Below are positions 38,181 through 38,674 of a DNA stretch of 38,674 bases, one piece after another. The notes beneath the pieces are model-generated. The model was not told the DNA's origin. It ran no database searches and worked only from the letters and a program-made list of their open reading frames with translations. This stretch comes from Chara braunii (Eukaryota; Streptophyta; Charophyceae; Charales; Characeae), in NCBI GenBank assembly GCA_003427395.1, contig BFEA01000855.1, forward strand, positions 252,892 to 291,565, read 5' to 3'. Every line of letters begins with the position of its first letter. Positions within the stretch are counted from its first letter, which is position 1. The position numbers and the translations under genes are program-made.

Positions 38181-38674
38181 GACGGCCACAAGCAGTGCGC
38201 CGCCTGAGATCTGCAGTTTTGGGGCTTAGGCTCAGGGACAAATCCGTGTTTTGATGGTAGTTCCGTATGACCAGGCAGCAAAAATTAGGGGAACTCAGGG
38301 CAGTCCTGATTTTGGGGGCACTGAGCCTTATGAGTAACCCTCAAAGATGGGGAGATGGGTGGCCGCACTCGGCATGTCTAGGGACTGACATTTCCGACGG
38401 TTCAGAGGGTTAGACCCGGACTGGCCTGCCGCGGAGAGGCATCAAGGGAGTTGACCTCGCCGCAACGTTTTTGCGGCATACGACCGGGGCGAAATGGGGC
38501 CTCAAATTTTTGTCTATTTTAGTACCATAATTAAAGATGGAAAGAGGGATTAAGACCNGTAGGGGAGAAGGGAAAAACATAATATCCCTTAAGTTTTTTT
38601 ATTTTTCACGGCATTTAATTCTAGGGGGAATACCCTTGTTATTTTATTTTCCCGACAATTAAATTAAAAATATA
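38181..38674. other. Flank of the LTR, unassigned
   Basis: No gene. It contains GCCGCAA-5 nt-TTGCGGC (38459-38477), one N at 38558 and AT-rich sequence at the end. The bases after the LTR (GACGG) do not match those before LTR copy 1 (TCCGC). Confidence 0.6.

Overview
The window is non-coding, repeat-dominated nuclear DNA of a eukaryote, most likely a streptophyte (land plant or charophyte alga). The reasons are Ty3/gypsy gag-pol coding remnants, a primer-binding site that is a perfect 18-nt match to the 3' end of plant tRNA-Asp, tRNA-derived SINE-like modules, many micro- and minisatellites, and an assembly gap (N run). The gag/pol peptides resemble those I associate with Chara elements, but this is a guess, not a determination. 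I see no intact host gene, rRNA gene, CRISPR array or bacterial-type operon.

Layout. 1-8051: AT-rich sequence, a second primer-binding-site relic (2050-2067), CT-rich arrays with interspersed ACTGCGCAGT palindromes, diverged tandem repeats, a telomere-like decamer array and two tRNA-like SINE heads. 8052-8992: an LTR copy. 8993-19482: mostly anonymous sequence holding a 65-bp minisatellite with the 230-N gap (10450-11472), several small tandem duplications, a striking tRNA-module array (15128-15600) and hairpin-rich patches (16423-18290). 19483-38180, minus strand: a decayed Ty3/gypsy element reading, in its own direction, LTR (38180-37206), PBS, gag, protease, RT, RNase H, integrase, then a second gag-like ORF with its own zinc knuckle (22884-19483).

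The most interesting object is a 7,121-bp insertion (24113-31233) that splits the integrase between the HHCC zinc domain and the DDE core. It begins TGTCA and ends ..CGACA, is flanked by a 4-bp duplication (ACGC), and removing it with one duplication copy (7,125 nt) restores the integrase frame. It has no LTR pair and no recognisable gag/pol. Its left 2.6 kb is packed with about 40 short perfect hairpins. A TATA box, a 55-bp tandem array and two adjacent same-frame ORFs of unknown family (28376-28888, 28913-29698) follow. Then come two clusters of GAACGCG inverted heptamers, and a right arm with another TATA-like site. A related terminus lies at 17153-17185. The same hairpin style turns up as a clean 50-nt, three-hairpin indel between the two LTR copies, so hairpins in this genome may be mobile or preferentially lost units. 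I regard 24113-31233 as the candidate undescribed element.

All protein-coding retroelement parts are pseudogenes: many stops sit where TGG (Trp) is expected, the RT catalytic motif reads YIHD instead of YxDD, and there are several frameshifts. The window is best read as nested, ageing transposons rather than as cooperating genes.
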